Positions 49,676 to 58,974 of a stretch of 64,000 bases of DNA are shown here, piece by piece (the stretch's first letter is position 1; each line of letters opens with the position of its first letter). A program made the translations under genes and the position numbers. The notes beneath the pieces are model-generated. The model was not told the origin of the DNA. It saw nothing but the letters and a program-made list of their open reading frames with translations, and searched no databases. The stretch comes from CAYOOP01 sp964405685 (GTDB taxonomy: Bacteria; Pseudomonadota; Alphaproteobacteria; Rickettsiales; SXRF01): positions 372,001 through 436,000 of the forward strand of contig CAYOOP010000001.1 in NCBI GenBank assembly GCA_964405685.1, in the 5' to 3' direction.

Positions 49676-50995
49676 CTATTGGCCGAGTCGCTTGAGCACT
49701 TTTTCGCGGCCGAGGAGGGGCAAAAGGGTCTTCAATTCCGGCCCGTGTTCCATGCCGGTTAAGGCCATGCGCAGCGGCATAAACAGCGTTTTGCCTTTGC
49801 GCTCCGTGGTGGGTTTAATCGCCGCGATCCATGCATCCCAGGTGGAGATATCCCACGGCTCTGCAGGCAACTGCGCAGCGCTTTGTTTTACAAACGTTGC
49901 ATCCTCCGCGCTTAAATTTGCGCTAATATCGCCACGCAACATATCCCACCAGCTTTTGGCATCAGCAAGGGTGGAGAGGTTTTCGCGAGCGACTAACCAA
50001 AACGCTTCGTCCGCATAGGGCAGGGCGTGCTTCACCGCCGCAAATGGCAATTCCCGCAAAATCTTGCCATTCAAATTCACGAGCTCCGCTACATCGTAAT
50101 TCGCCGGCGCACGGCCAAATTTTTTGAAATCAAAACTTGCAATGAGTGGCTTATCATCCACAAAGGCCTCAATCGGGTCCGACGTACCGATGCGTGAAAG
50201 CAAACACACAATTGCCTGCGGCAAAATGCCCTGATCTTTAAGTTCACGAATGCTGCCCGACCCTAAGCGCTTGGAAAGCTCACCCTCTTTGGTCTTCAAT
50301 AGCGCCATATGCGCGAATTGTGGTACGGCAAACCCAAGTGCTTCATACAACTGCACCTGCACAGCCGTATTACTCACATGGTCTTCCCCGCGAATCACGT
50401 GTGTCACATTCATCTCGCCGTCATCGACCACAGATGCAAGCGTATAGACCGGCACGCCGTCTTCCCGAATCAAAATCGGGTCTGACATATGTGTGGCTTT
50501 AAATCGCACTTCTTCACGGATTAAATCATCCCACACCACATCGGTATCTTCGAGCCTAAACCGCCAATGAGTTTTTTTACCGGAGGCCAGCAGCGTTGCA
50601 CGTTCGGATTCTGAAAGCTTCAGTGCTGCGCGATCATAAATCGGCGGCAAACCCCGCCCAGTTTGCATCTTCCGTTTCACTTCCAGCTCTTCCGCGCTTT
50701 CGAAGCAGGGGTATAGGCGGCCATTTGCTTTCAATTTTTCAATCGCGAGGGTGTAACGATCAAACCGCAGCGATTGCTTTTCCGTTTGGTCCACCTGAAT
50801 CCCAAGCCACGCGAGATCTTCGATAATAGCGATCTCATATTCTTTTTTGGAGCGCTCCTGGTCCGTATCATCAATCCGCAAAATGAAAACGCCGTTTTCT
50901 TTGCGCGCGAACAAATGGTTCACAAGCGCCGTGCGCACGTTGCCAACGTGCAAATAACCGGTAGGAGAGGGAGCAAAGCGGACGATAGGCTTCAT
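49676..50995 (-). CDS. gltX: Glutamyl-tRNA synthetase
   Basis: A 439-residue class I aminoacyl-tRNA synthetase. The HIGH-type motif is in FAPSPTGYLHVGNVRTALVN (residues about 6-25, HVGN form). It continues FILRIDDTDQERSKKEYEIA. The adenylate region has HVIRGEDHVSNTAVQVQLYEALG, and the KMSKS-type loop is ELSKRLGSGSIRELKDQG. The short C-terminal anticodon domain gives a total below the usual 465-480, as in the second GltX of many alphaproteobacteria, which may charge tRNA-Gln for the transamidation pathway. Whether another gltX exists cannot be seen. Confidence 0.94.
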   Translation of the reverse strand: MKPIVRFAPSPTGYLHVGNVRTALVNHLFARKENGVFILRIDDTDQERSKKEYEIAIIEDLAWLGIQVDQTEKQSLRFDRYTLAIEKLKANGRLYPCFESAEELEVKRKMQTGRGLPPIYDRAALKLSESERATLLASGKKTHWRFRLEDTDVVWDDLIREEVRFKATHMSDPILIREDGVPVYTLASVVDDGEMNVTHVIRGEDHVSNTAVQVQLYEALGFAVPQFAHMALLKTKEGELSKRLGSGSIRELKDQGILPQAIVCLLSRIGTSDPIEAFVDDKPLIASFDFKKFGRAPANYDVAELVNLNGKILRELPFAAVKHALPYADEAFWLVARENLSTLADAKSWWDMLRGDISANLSAEDATFVKQSAAQLPAEPWDISTWDAWIAAIKPTTERKGKTLFMPLRMALTGMEHGPELKTLLPLLGREKVLKRLGQ

Positions 50996-51062
50996 GATGG
51001 CGCTCGTTTACCAAGAATTACAAGGCTTTGCAATTCTTTGATTTGCTTGGTAATACTGCAAT

Positions 51063-52406
51063 ATGAAAAACCTTGAGATTCTGAACCAACTACTCGAATA
51101 TGCCGAAAAATCAGGCGCCACATCAGCCGATGGCCTGTGTGTCGAATCTACAGATTTGACTGTTACGGAGCGCAACGGCGCGCCGGAGCACCTAGAGCGG
51201 TCTGAGCATACCGGCATTGGCCTTCGTGTCTGGGTGGGTGAGAGGCTTGCGCAAGGCTCCACCTCGGCGTTTACGGACGAGGCACTCAAAACACTTGCCG
51301 AAAACACGGTCGCATTTGCTAAAGCCGCTCCTGCTGATACTTTAACAGCGCTATTGCCGAAAGCAGACCTGGCTATTCCGGCTCCGGAACTATCGCTGGC
51401 AGATGAGGCTGCGCCGAGTGCAGAAGATCTACGAAATATGTGCAGAGAAGCAGAATCTACTGCGCTTGCTTACAAAGGCATCCTCAATTCCGAAGGGGCG
51501 GATGCGAGCGCGAACACTTCAACCATCGCACTCATGAGTCGGGAAGGAAGCGCCACGCAATTTTCCGGTGCCTATACTACAACCGGCTATAGCCTTTCGG
51601 TTTCGGTGCTCGCAGGTACACCCGAGGCCATGGAGCGGGATTATGCTTACTCCAGCAAGCGCCAATTCTCTGCACTTAGAAAACCGGCGGCGATTGGTGA
51701 TGAGGCAGCCATGCGCGCGCTCCAACGCGTCGGCCCACGCAAAATACCAACTGCAAGCATGTCGATCGTTTTTGATCCGCGTGTGTCCAAAGGCCTCCTT
51801 GGTGCATTCCTAAGTGCTATCTCGGGCGCGGCGGTTGCCCGCGGCACCACATTTTTGAAAGATGCGTTGCACACGGACGTATTTTCAAAAGCAATTACCA
51901 TTGTGGACGATCCGCATATTCCTTTCGGCCTCGCCTCCAAACCGTTTGATGCAGAGGGTGCAAAAAACGGCAAGTGTACGTTAGTAAGGGCAGGCACACT
52001 TGAAACGTGGTTACTTGACCAACGCAGTGCTGCTAAATTGGGTTTGAAAACCACGGGCCATGCGAGTCGAGGTTTGACCGGTGCGCCGCAACCTTCGCCA
52101 AGTAATGCTTATATTGCAGCTGGAAGTGAGACACCGCAGGCGTTGATCGCAAGCGTTTCCAAAGGTCTTTACGTCACTGAAACCTTTGGTATGGGTGTGA
52201 ATTTGGTGACGGGTGATTATAGCCAAGGTGCGGCTGGCTTTGCCATTGAAAATGGCGAACTTACCTATCCCGTTTCTGAAATTACCATCGCTGGGCACTT
52301 GAGTGAAATGTTCAAAACGCTGATCCCTGCGGATGATCTGAAATTTGATTATGCGGTTAACGCGCCGACATTGCTTGTTCCACACATGATGGTTGCGGGG
52401 AGCTGA
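51063..52406 (+). CDS. pmbA: TldD/PmbA family metalloprotease component PmbA
   Basis: A 447-residue member of the TldD/PmbA family; the two proteins form a zinc protease that matures microcin B17 and degrades CcdA. This one lacks the HExxxH motif of TldD, as PmbA does. Recognised blocks are LLEYAEKSGATSADGLCVES, RSEHTGIGLRVWVGERLAQGSTSAF, FDPRVSKGLLGAFLSAISGAAVARGTTFL and the C-terminal GMGVNLVTGDYSQGAAGFAIENGELTYPVSEITIAGHL. tldD is not in the window. Its stop overlaps the murJ start by 1 bp. Confidence 0.94.
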   Translation: MKNLEILNQLLEYAEKSGATSADGLCVESTDLTVTERNGAPEHLERSEHTGIGLRVWVGERLAQGSTSAFTDEALKTLAENTVAFAKAAPADTLTALLPKADLAIPAPELSLADEAAPSAEDLRNMCREAESTALAYKGILNSEGADASANTSTIALMSREGSATQFSGAYTTTGYSLSVSVLAGTPEAMERDYAYSSKRQFSALRKPAAIGDEAAMRALQRVGPRKIPTASMSIVFDPRVSKGLLGAFLSAISGAAVARGTTFLKDALHTDVFSKAITIVDDPHIPFGLASKPFDAEGAKNGKCTLVRAGTLETWLLDQRSAAKLGLKTTGHASRGLTGAPQPSPSNAYIAAGSETPQALIASVSKGLYVTETFGMGVNLVTGDYSQGAAGFAIENGELTYPVSEITIAGHLSEMFKTLIPADDLKFDYAVNAPTLLVPHMMVAGS

Positions 52407-53950
52407 TGTCTCTTGTCAAATCCTCCGCAACGATTGGTTTTTATACGCTGCTTTCGCGCGTGCTTGGGTTTATTCGTGATGTGACAATCGCCGCCGCACT
52501 CGGCGCCAGCATGCTTGCGGACGCGTTTTTTGTTGCCTTTAAAATCCCCAACTTTTTGCGCCGTTTGTTTGCTGAAGGTGCGTTTAACTCGGCGTTTGTG
52601 CCGCTCTATGCGGGTGCGATCGCTGGCGAGGGCCAGGAAAAAGCCAATGCATTCGCAAGTGAGGCCTATTCATTTTTGGTTACGATATTGCTCGCACTCA
52701 GCATCGTTTGCGTGGTTTCCATGCCATGGCTGATGCACGTGCTCGCCCCCGGATTTAAAAGCAACCCGGAAAAATTTGAGCTTACCATTTTACTCACACA
52801 AATCACGTTTCCTTATATCATTTTTATCTCGGTCGTCTCCCTCTTGGGCGGTATTTTGAATAGTTTGCACAAATTCGCAGCCGTTGCCGCAACACCAATT
52901 CTCATGAATCTCTGTCTGATTATTGTGCCGTGGGCGATTGCTGACTACACACCCACCATGGCGCATGGGCTTGCGATTTCCGTATTCGTTGCAGGCGTTG
53001 CGCAAATGCTGTGGCTCATGTTTTTCTGCTGGAAGTTAAAGGTGATGCCGCGGTTGCGCTATCCGCGCCTTAGCGCTGAAGTCAAACGTATGTTGAAACT
53101 TATTGCACCTGCTGCACTTGGTGCAGGAGTAGCCCAAATCAATTTGTTTATTGATCTGATTATTGCATCAACCGTCGCTAGCGGCGTTTCCTATCTCTAC
53201 TATGCTGATCGCATCAACGAGCTACCACTGGCGGTGATTGGGATTGCCGTGGGTACGGTGCTGCTGCCTTCGCTTTCTAAACTCGTGCGCGAAGGCAAAA
53301 CAGAAGAAACCGCGGCGATGCAAAACCGTGCGATTGAATTTGCATTGCTGCTCGTCATCCCCGCCGCTGCGGCGCTAGTTGTACTCGCGCACCCACTGAT
53401 CCATGTGCTTTACGAGCGTGGTGCGTTCACTGCGGCTGATACGCTTGCAACCGCCCCGGCGCTCATGGCCTTTGCGTGCGGCCTGCCAGCGTTTGTGTTG
53501 ATTAAAGTGCTGACGCCTGCGTTTTATGCGAATCAGGATACGAAAACGCCGTTTAAAATCGCGGTGGTGTGCATTGGCGTGAACCTCGCACTTAACCTCG
53601 CGCTTATCGGTCCGTTTAAACATGTCGGCATGGCGATGGCGACCTCGATTGCCGGATGGCTCAACGTCGCGCTGATTTTACATCATTTACGCAAACGCAA
53701 GCTCTTTGTGTTGGATAAGCTCATGGTAAAACGCATCCCCCGCATTGTGTTGGCCGCACTGTTAATGTGCCTGTGCCTAAAACTTTTAGCATCTTACGTG
53801 CTGCCGTTTTTTGAACATAATTTTGCCGTTAAAATGATGGCGCTGCTGCTGTGGTGCGGTGCAGGTTGCGCCGTTTATTTCCTTGTTGCTTGGCAATTGA
53901 AATTGGTGGAAGCAGCGCATATTAGGCGCCTGCGCAGGCGGAAACCCTAA
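52406..53950 (+). CDS. murJ: Lipid II flippase MurJ
   Basis: A 514-residue inner-membrane protein with about 14 helices of the MATE-like MOP superfamily; it moves the undecaprenyl-linked peptidoglycan precursor to the periplasm. Motifs are FYTLLSRVLGFIRDVTIAAALGA (TM1, with the essential Arg), DAFFVAFKIPNFLRRLFAEGAFNSAFVP, VSYLYYADRINELPLAVIGIAVGTVLLPSLS and VLTPAFYANQDTKTPFKIA. Length is normal. It begins at the pmbA stop, and yaaA begins 2 bp after its end, so the three genes form an operon. Confidence 0.96.
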   Translation: MSLVKSSATIGFYTLLSRVLGFIRDVTIAAALGASMLADAFFVAFKIPNFLRRLFAEGAFNSAFVPLYAGAIAGEGQEKANAFASEAYSFLVTILLALSIVCVVSMPWLMHVLAPGFKSNPEKFELTILLTQITFPYIIFISVVSLLGGILNSLHKFAAVAATPILMNLCLIIVPWAIADYTPTMAHGLAISVFVAGVAQMLWLMFFCWKLKVMPRLRYPRLSAEVKRMLKLIAPAALGAGVAQINLFIDLIIASTVASGVSYLYYADRINELPLAVIGIAVGTVLLPSLSKLVREGKTEETAAMQNRAIEFALLLVIPAAAALVVLAHPLIHVLYERGAFTAADTLATAPALMAFACGLPAFVLIKVLTPAFYANQDTKTPFKIAVVCIGVNLALNLALIGPFKHVGMAMATSIAGWLNVALILHHLRKRKLFVLDKLMVKRIPRIVLAALLMCLCLKLLASYVLPFFEHNFAVKMMALLLWCGAGCAVYFLVAWQLKLVEAAHIRRLRRRKP

Positions 53951-53952
53951 CC

Positions 53953-54711
53953 ATGCTGATGTTGCTTTCGCCTTCCAAAACATTGGATTTTGAATCACCC
54001 CTGCCCAAGCTTACAACCACCACCCCCGAATTTCTGCCCGAGAGCAAGCGGCTAATCGCGGTGCTGAAAAAGAAATCCGTGAACGACATTAAAAAGCTGA
54101 TGGATGTGAGCGATAAGCTCGCCGCCCTAAATACCGAGCGTTACAGAAATTTCAACCAAGCCAAGACGCGCCCCGCGTTGTTTGCGTTTAAGGGTGATGT
54201 CTATGAGCCACTTTCACTTGCCAAATACGGCAAGAAGGAGCTTGCCTACGCAAATCAACACCTGCGCATGCTTTCAGGGCTTTATGGCCTTCTCAAGCCA
54301 CTCGATGAAATTGCCCCTTACCGGCTTGAAATGGGCACGGATTTAGCCATCAGTAAAAGTAAATGTCTTTACGAATTTTGGGGTAATAAGGTCACAGAAA
54401 ACGTTAATATTGCAATTCAGGAACATAAAGATAAAACAATTATAAATCTGGCATCTAATGAATATTTCTCCGCAATTAATCAGAGGAAACTTAATCCAGA
54501 ATTGCTTACTATCAATTTTAAAGAGAACAAAAATGGCGAGTTCAAAACCATCGGCCTGTTCGCCAAGCGCGCCCGCGGCCTTATGGCCGATTTCGCTATC
54601 CTGAACCACATAGAAAATCCGGATGATTTTAAGGGGTTTACGGGTGAAGGCTATGCCTTCAACTCCAGGCTTTCAAATAAAAAAGAGTGGGTATTCGTTA
54701 GAAATGCTTAA
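53953..54711 (+). CDS. yaaA: YaaA family peroxide stress protein
   Basis: A 252-residue protein of the YaaA/DUF328 family, which in E. coli lowers free iron and protects DNA during H2O2 stress. Family blocks are LLSPSKTLDFESPLPKLTTTTP at the start, LYGLLKPLDEIAPYRLEMGTDL in the centre, IINLASNEYFSAIN and the C-terminal KRARGLMADFAILNHIENPDDFKGFTGEGYAFN. The coding region from about 54340 to 54540 is visibly more AT-rich than the rest, without breaking the frame. It lies 2 bp after murJ. Confidence 0.93.
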   Translation: MLMLLSPSKTLDFESPLPKLTTTTPEFLPESKRLIAVLKKKSVNDIKKLMDVSDKLAALNTERYRNFNQAKTRPALFAFKGDVYEPLSLAKYGKKELAYANQHLRMLSGLYGLLKPLDEIAPYRLEMGTDLAISKSKCLYEFWGNKVTENVNIAIQEHKDKTIINLASNEYFSAINQRKLNPELLTINFKENKNGEFKTIGLFAKRARGLMADFAILNHIENPDDFKGFTGEGYAFNSRLSNKKEWVFVRNA

Positions 54712-54717
54712 TATATG

Positions 54718-54759
54718 TTGACTGATTTTAATCATCATGCTAATTCCCAGTTATCCACA
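54718..54759 (+). promoter_or_regulatory. Promoter with a perfect DnaA box upstream of the outer-membrane barrel gene
   Basis: TTGACT (54718-54723), 17 bp, TAATTC (54741-54746) fits a housekeeping promoter. TTATCCACA (54751-54759), the consensus DnaA box, lies where transcription would begin. DnaA binding there would be expected to repress or time the gene. A chance occurrence of a 9-mer in 64 kb is not negligible. Confidence 0.45.
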
Positions 54760-54778
54760 CGACAAAGGGAGCGACAAC

Positions 54779-56098
54779 GTGTTTTCGACGAAGAATTTTT
54801 CTGGAGAAACAAATGGTAATTTGTTTGGAATCCTATTTTTCCTGTTGCTGACCCCAGGGTATTCGCACGCGATACCCAGATCTTCGCAGCCCGTAAACTA
54901 TCCACTACCACCAGTCGTGCGTGATGATAGGGGTGGGATCAGGACCCAGCAAGCACCCTCTCAACCGGTGCCTCCTGCGCAAGCACCGTCAATACAGCCA
55001 TCACCCGCAGACGACCATGTATCGAACGCCAATATTTATACCGTGCCCGTGGTAACACCCGCGCGCCCTCACGTTCCTGTTGTCGATACACAAAAACAGC
55101 CGACACCAAATGTTTCGATTCCCGCCTTACCTGCTCCAGTAGCAGAGCCGTCACCTCCAACTCCTTCGCGGTCTGATTATGTACCCGCAGCGGCGTTACC
55201 TGAAACACACCCGTCCTTACGAGAGGGGTTACGTGTACACACAAATGCGGGCTATTCGGTGGCTGATATGAATTGGAATATTGGTTACAACAACGCTGTG
55301 CCCAACGTGCTTTCCGAGCTTACATGGAAGGACGTTAAGTCCTATGGCAGCGTTACCGGGCTGGAGTATATCTGTAAAAGCGGCTGGTGTAAGCGCATGG
55401 TCTTTATGGGCGGAGCCTATGCTAATCTTGCTTATGATGGCCGGGTCCGTGACTCGGACTATTCCGGCAATAATCGTACAGGGGAATTTTCACGATCTTA
55501 CAGCCACGGGGATGATAGCAGCTTTAATGGCGGATATGTTTCCGTGGGGTATGATGTGGCCGCTTTCTGGCCCAACGCTCCCTTTAGCTTGACCCCAAGA
55601 ATCGGCTATGCACTCAACAAGCAAACTTTTAAGGCTGTTGATGGCGTGCAGGCCGTAAGCGATGGCGTTATTCAAACCATTCCTGTAGGCACACCGCTAA
55701 CTGGTCTTAATAGCACTTATGAAGCCAAATGGAGAGGACCATCTGCAAATATTGATTTTCGTCTTGCGCTATTTAAGCAGCATGAAATTAGAGCGGGTGT
55801 AGGTTATGTTAAATCTGATTATCGGGGAATAGGCACCTGGAATTTGCGTAGTGATTTTCAACAGCCTAAGAGTTTTGAACAAAATGCAAATGGCTCCGGC
55901 AAGAATTTTGCGGCTGGGTATAGCTTTTGGTTAACGCCCCGCTGTGAGCTAAGATTAGATGCAAAATACGAAACCTGGGAAGCAGATAACGGAACCGATA
56001 CCACCTATTTTTCGGATAACACGGTTGCGGTAACTCCTTTCAAGGATGTCACTCTCAAAGAGCGCACCTATACAGTCGGGGTGGGGTATAAATTCTAA
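54779..56098 (+). CDS. Outer-membrane beta-barrel protein with Pro-rich N-terminal region
   Basis: I start at the GTG at 54779 (AAGGGAG ribosome site 8 bp upstream) rather than the ATG at 54737, which falls inside the promoter; this gives 439 residues. The signal peptide is about residues 1-31 (GILFFLLLTPGYSHA). Next comes a Pro/Gln/Val-rich, probably unstructured region (about 32-150), then about ten alternating strands ending in the aromatic YTVGVGYKF typical of outer-membrane barrels. Motifs such as NVLSELTWKDVKSY and FAAGYSFWLTPRCELRLDAKYETWEADNG recall omptin-like or OprD-unrelated small barrels. I do not see the omptin catalytic acids with confidence. It converges with ettA, ends overlapping by 4 bp. 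Confidence 0.75.
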   Translation: MFSTKNFSGETNGNLFGILFFLLLTPGYSHAIPRSSQPVNYPLPPVVRDDRGGIRTQQAPSQPVPPAQAPSIQPSPADDHVSNANIYTVPVVTPARPHVPVVDTQKQPTPNVSIPALPAPVAEPSPPTPSRSDYVPAAALPETHPSLREGLRVHTNAGYSVADMNWNIGYNNAVPNVLSELTWKDVKSYGSVTGLEYICKSGWCKRMVFMGGAYANLAYDGRVRDSDYSGNNRTGEFSRSYSHGDDSSFNGGYVSVGYDVAAFWPNAPFSLTPRIGYALNKQTFKAVDGVQAVSDGVIQTIPVGTPLTGLNSTYEAKWRGPSANIDFRLALFKQHEIRAGVGYVKSDYRGIGTWNLRSDFQQPKSFEQNANGSGKNFAAGYSFWLTPRCELRLDAKYETWEADNGTDTTYFSDNTVAVTPFKDVTLKERTYTVGVGYKF

Positions 56099-57774
56099 CG
56101 CGTTAGAGGCTTGAATTTGATTTTGTGAGGCACCAAGGTGTCGACACCCAAACGGCGTTTTAAATCCGCCTCATAGGCTTCGTAGTTGCCTTCGAACCAT
56201 TCCACGTGGGAATCGCCTTCAAATGCTAGAATATGTGTGGCGATGCGATCTAAGAAGAAACGATCGTGCGAGATGATGACGGCGCAGCCGGCGAATTTTT
56301 CCAGCGCTTCTTCCAGCGCACGGAGTGTTTCCACATCCAGATCGTTAGTGGGCTCATCCAGCAACAGCACATTGGCACCGGATTTCAGCATTTTGGCCAG
56401 GTGCACGCGGTTTCTTTCCCCGCCGGAAAGCTGGCCGACTTTTTTCTGCTGATCCGTACCCTTGAAGTTAAACGCCGAGACGTAAGCGCGGCTTTTCATC
56501 TTGGTTGCGCCGAGCTGCAAATCCTCATCCCCGCCGGAGATTTCTTCCCACACGGTTTTTTTGTCGTTCAGCGAATCACGCGATTGATCGATGTAACCAA
56601 GCTTTACCGAATCACCCACGACGAAACTGCCGGAATCGGGTTTTTCGACGCCCGTAATCATTTTAAACAGGGTGGTTTTACCGGCGCCGTTCGGGCCGAT
56701 GACGCCGACGATACCGCCCGGCGGCAGAGCAAAATTCATCTTATCCATGAGCAGTTTATCGCCAAAGCCTTTGCCGACATCCTTGGCTTCAATCACCTGT
56801 TGGCCAAGGCGTGGCCCGGCAGGAATGACGATTTGGGCGAGGCCGACTTGCTCCTTGCCCGCTTCTTTCAGCAAATCCTCATACGCTGAAACACGTGCCT
56901 TGCTTTTAGCCTGGCGCGCTTTGGGGGATTGGCGAATCCATTCCAACTCGCGTGCGAGCATGCGTTCGCGCGAGTGCTCTTCGCGCTCTTCCTGCGCCAG
57001 GCGTTTTTGTTTTTGTTCTAAATAAGTGGAGTAGCGGCCTTCGTAAGGAATGCCTTTGCCGCGGTCGAGTTCTAAAATCCAGCCTGTCACGTTATCCAGG
57101 AAGTAGCGATCGTGCGTAATCATCACCACCGTACCCGCATAATTCGTCAGGAAATTCTGCAACCAGGCGACCGACTCAGCATCCAAGTGGTTGGTGGGTT
57201 CGTCAAGCAGCAGCATGTCCGGTTTTTCGAGCAGCAATTTTGCGAGTGCCACGCGCCGGCGTTCACCACCGGAGATTTTCGTGACATCCGCATTTCCAGG
57301 CGGGCAGCGCAGCGCATCCATAGCGATCTCCGCTTCGCGCTCAATATCCCACGCATTTGCGGCATCTACTTGTTCTTGCAGCTTGCCCTGTTCTTCAATA
57401 AGTGCGTTCATCTCATCGTCGCTCATCGGCTCGGCGAGTTTCATGCTCACTTCATTAAACTTATCAAGCAGCGCTTTCTTTTCTTTCAAGCCATCGAGCA
57501 CATTGCCAAGCACGTCTTTGGTTTCATCAAGCTTGGGTTCTTGCGCGAGGTAGCCGCGTTTGACGCCTTCAGCCGCCCAGGCCTCGCCGACGAACTCATC
57601 ATCGAGCCCCGCCATGATCTTCAGCAGGGTTGATTTACCCGCGCCGTTCGGGCCCAGCACACCAATCTTTGCGCCCGGCAAAAACGATAACCAAATACCC
57701 TCCAATACCTTTTTCCCACCGGGATAGGCTTTGGAGAGATCTTTCATTACATAGGTATATTGATAGGCGGCCAT
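56095..57774 (-). CDS. ettA: Energy-dependent translational throttle protein EttA (ABC-F)
   Basis: An ABC-F ATPase of 559 residues from the ATG at 57774 (a second ATG lies two codons earlier). It binds the ribosomal E site and gates the first elongation step according to ATP/ADP. It has two ABC cassettes: Walker A VLGPNGAGKSTLLK, signature ISGGERRRVALAKLLL and Walker B MLLLDEPTNHLDAESV in the first; VIGPNGAGKTTLFK, LSGGERNRVHLAKML and VLLLDEPTNDLDVETL in the second. The interdomain P-site tRNA-interaction linker (ERMLARELEWIRQSPKARQAKSKARV) is intact. ettA is followed upstream by a palindromic spacer and the pilU gene. Confidence 0.96.
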   Translation of the reverse strand: MAAYQYTYVMKDLSKAYPGGKKVLEGIWLSFLPGAKIGVLGPNGAGKSTLLKIMAGLDDEFVGEAWAAEGVKRGYLAQEPKLDETKDVLGNVLDGLKEKKALLDKFNEVSMKLAEPMSDDEMNALIEEQGKLQEQVDAANAWDIEREAEIAMDALRCPPGNADVTKISGGERRRVALAKLLLEKPDMLLLDEPTNHLDAESVAWLQNFLTNYAGTVVMITHDRYFLDNVTGWILELDRGKGIPYEGRYSTYLEQKQKRLAQEEREEHSRERMLARELEWIRQSPKARQAKSKARVSAYEDLLKEAGKEQVGLAQIVIPAGPRLGQQVIEAKDVGKGFGDKLLMDKMNFALPPGGIVGVIGPNGAGKTTLFKMITGVEKPDSGSFVVGDSVKLGYIDQSRDSLNDKKTVWEEISGGDEDLQLGATKMKSRAYVSAFNFKGTDQQKKVGQLSGGERNRVHLAKMLKSGANVLLLDEPTNDLDVETLRALEEALEKFAGCAVIISHDRFFLDRIATHILAFEGDSHVEWFEGNYEAYEADLKRRLGVDTLVPHKIKFKPLTR

Positions 57775-57782
57775 AAGCATCT

Positions 57783-57853
57783 GGGATTGGGGATTAGAGA
57801 TTGGGGACTAGAGAGTGATGGGTTCTAATCCCAAATCCCCAGTCCCGAATCCC
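57783..57853. repeat. Heptad-like GGGGATT repeats forming a long hairpin
   Basis: GGGATTGGGGATTAGAG and GATTGGGGACTAGAG repeat on the left; CTAATCCCAAATCCCCAG and TCCCGAATCCC mirror them on the right. The arms of about 29 bases match at roughly 22 positions. It fills the whole spacer between pilU and ettA, both on the minus strand, and resembles short tandem heptamer repeats. Confidence 0.65.
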
Positions 57854-57858
57854 TATTA

Positions 57859-58974
57859 TTAGAACTGAGGCCGGCCCGCAAGCGGTAAAGGGGTGGCGAC
57901 GCGCTTGCCCATGGATGCCTGCGTAAATTGCAACTTCAGATTGGCCGGGTTGTCGGATTCGGCGACTGCGGCATCTTCATCAATCAGCCCCGCCTGCACG
58001 AGCGCGAACAGCGATTGATCGAAAGACATCATGCCCATGTCCTTCCCACGCGCGATGTGCTCGGAAACATCGCGCAGCTTACCTTCGCGGATTAGATTTT
58101 TAATCACCCCTTGGTTCAGCATAATCTCAAGCGCGAGCGAGCGCCCTTCATCTTTATTGCGAATTAGACGTTGGCACAGCAAGCCCTTCAAATTAAGCGA
58201 TAGCGACAGGGCAACCTGATGGCGTTTTTCTTCCGGGAAAAAATTCATGATGCGCTCTAAGGCCTGCACCGAGTTCCCTGCATGGAGCGTGGCGATACAC
58301 AAGTGACCGGTTTCTGAAAACATGAGCGCGTGTTCCATGTTTTCGCGGTCACGGATTTCGCCGATGACTACCACATCCGGCCGTTGGCGCAGCACGTTTT
58401 TAAGCGCAATGCCGAACGAATAGGTATCAATCCCCACGTCGCGCTGCGAGACGATGCAGCCTTTGTGATCATGGATAAATTCAATCGGGTCTTCAATCGT
58501 CACAATATGGCCGTGCGAGCGTTCGTTGCGCCAGTCGACCATGGCGGCCATGGAAGTGGATTTGCCTGAACCCGTGGGGCCTACGAGCAGTACCAGCCCG
58601 CGTTTTTCGAGCGATAAGTTGGCGTAGGATTCCGGCAGATTCAATTCCTGAATCGTCGGTATTTCCGGGCGAATGCGGCGAATGACAATACCGGTGGTCT
58701 GACGCTGGCGGAACAAATTGATCCGAAGCCGTACCTTACCTTTCCATTCCAGTGCACTGTTAAATTCCAACACCGAATCGAATTCTTCAATCACCGCAGC
58801 CGGCAGCAATTGCGAAAGCAAGTCGCGCACGTCGGCTTCAGTGAGCGGCGCAGACTCAATCGGCGATAGAGAGTCATTACCGCTGCGCACATAAGGCGGT
58901 GTGCCGACGGTTAAATACATGTCCGAGCCGTTATGAGTGACGAAGTGGTCGATATACGCGTCCATTGAAGGCAT
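57859..58974 (-). CDS. pilU: Twitching motility ATPase PilU
   Basis: A 371-residue retraction ATPase. Walker A is VGPTGSGKSTSMAAM (about residues 128-142). The Asp box includes IVTIEDPIEFIHDHKGCIVS, and Walker B is PDVVVIGEIRDRENMEHAL. The His box is TGHLCIATLHAGNSVQALERIM. The segments RRIRPEIPTIQELNLPES and SLSLNLKGLLCQRLIRNKDEG match PilU more than PilT. PilU aids PilT in pilus retraction. It begins on the last base of the pilT stop. Cytoplasmic, at the base of the pilus. Confidence 0.93.
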   Translation of the reverse strand: MPSMDAYIDHFVTHNGSDMYLTVGTPPYVRSGNDSLSPIESAPLTEADVRDLLSQLLPAAVIEEFDSVLEFNSALEWKGKVRLRINLFRQRQTTGIVIRRIRPEIPTIQELNLPESYANLSLEKRGLVLLVGPTGSGKSTSMAAMVDWRNERSHGHIVTIEDPIEFIHDHKGCIVSQRDVGIDTYSFGIALKNVLRQRPDVVVIGEIRDRENMEHALMFSETGHLCIATLHAGNSVQALERIMNFFPEEKRHQVALSLSLNLKGLLCQRLIRNKDEGRSLALEIMLNQGVIKNLIREGKLRDVSEHIARGKDMGMMSFDQSLFALVQAGLIDEDAAVAESDNPANLKLQFTQASMGKRVATPLPLAGRPQF

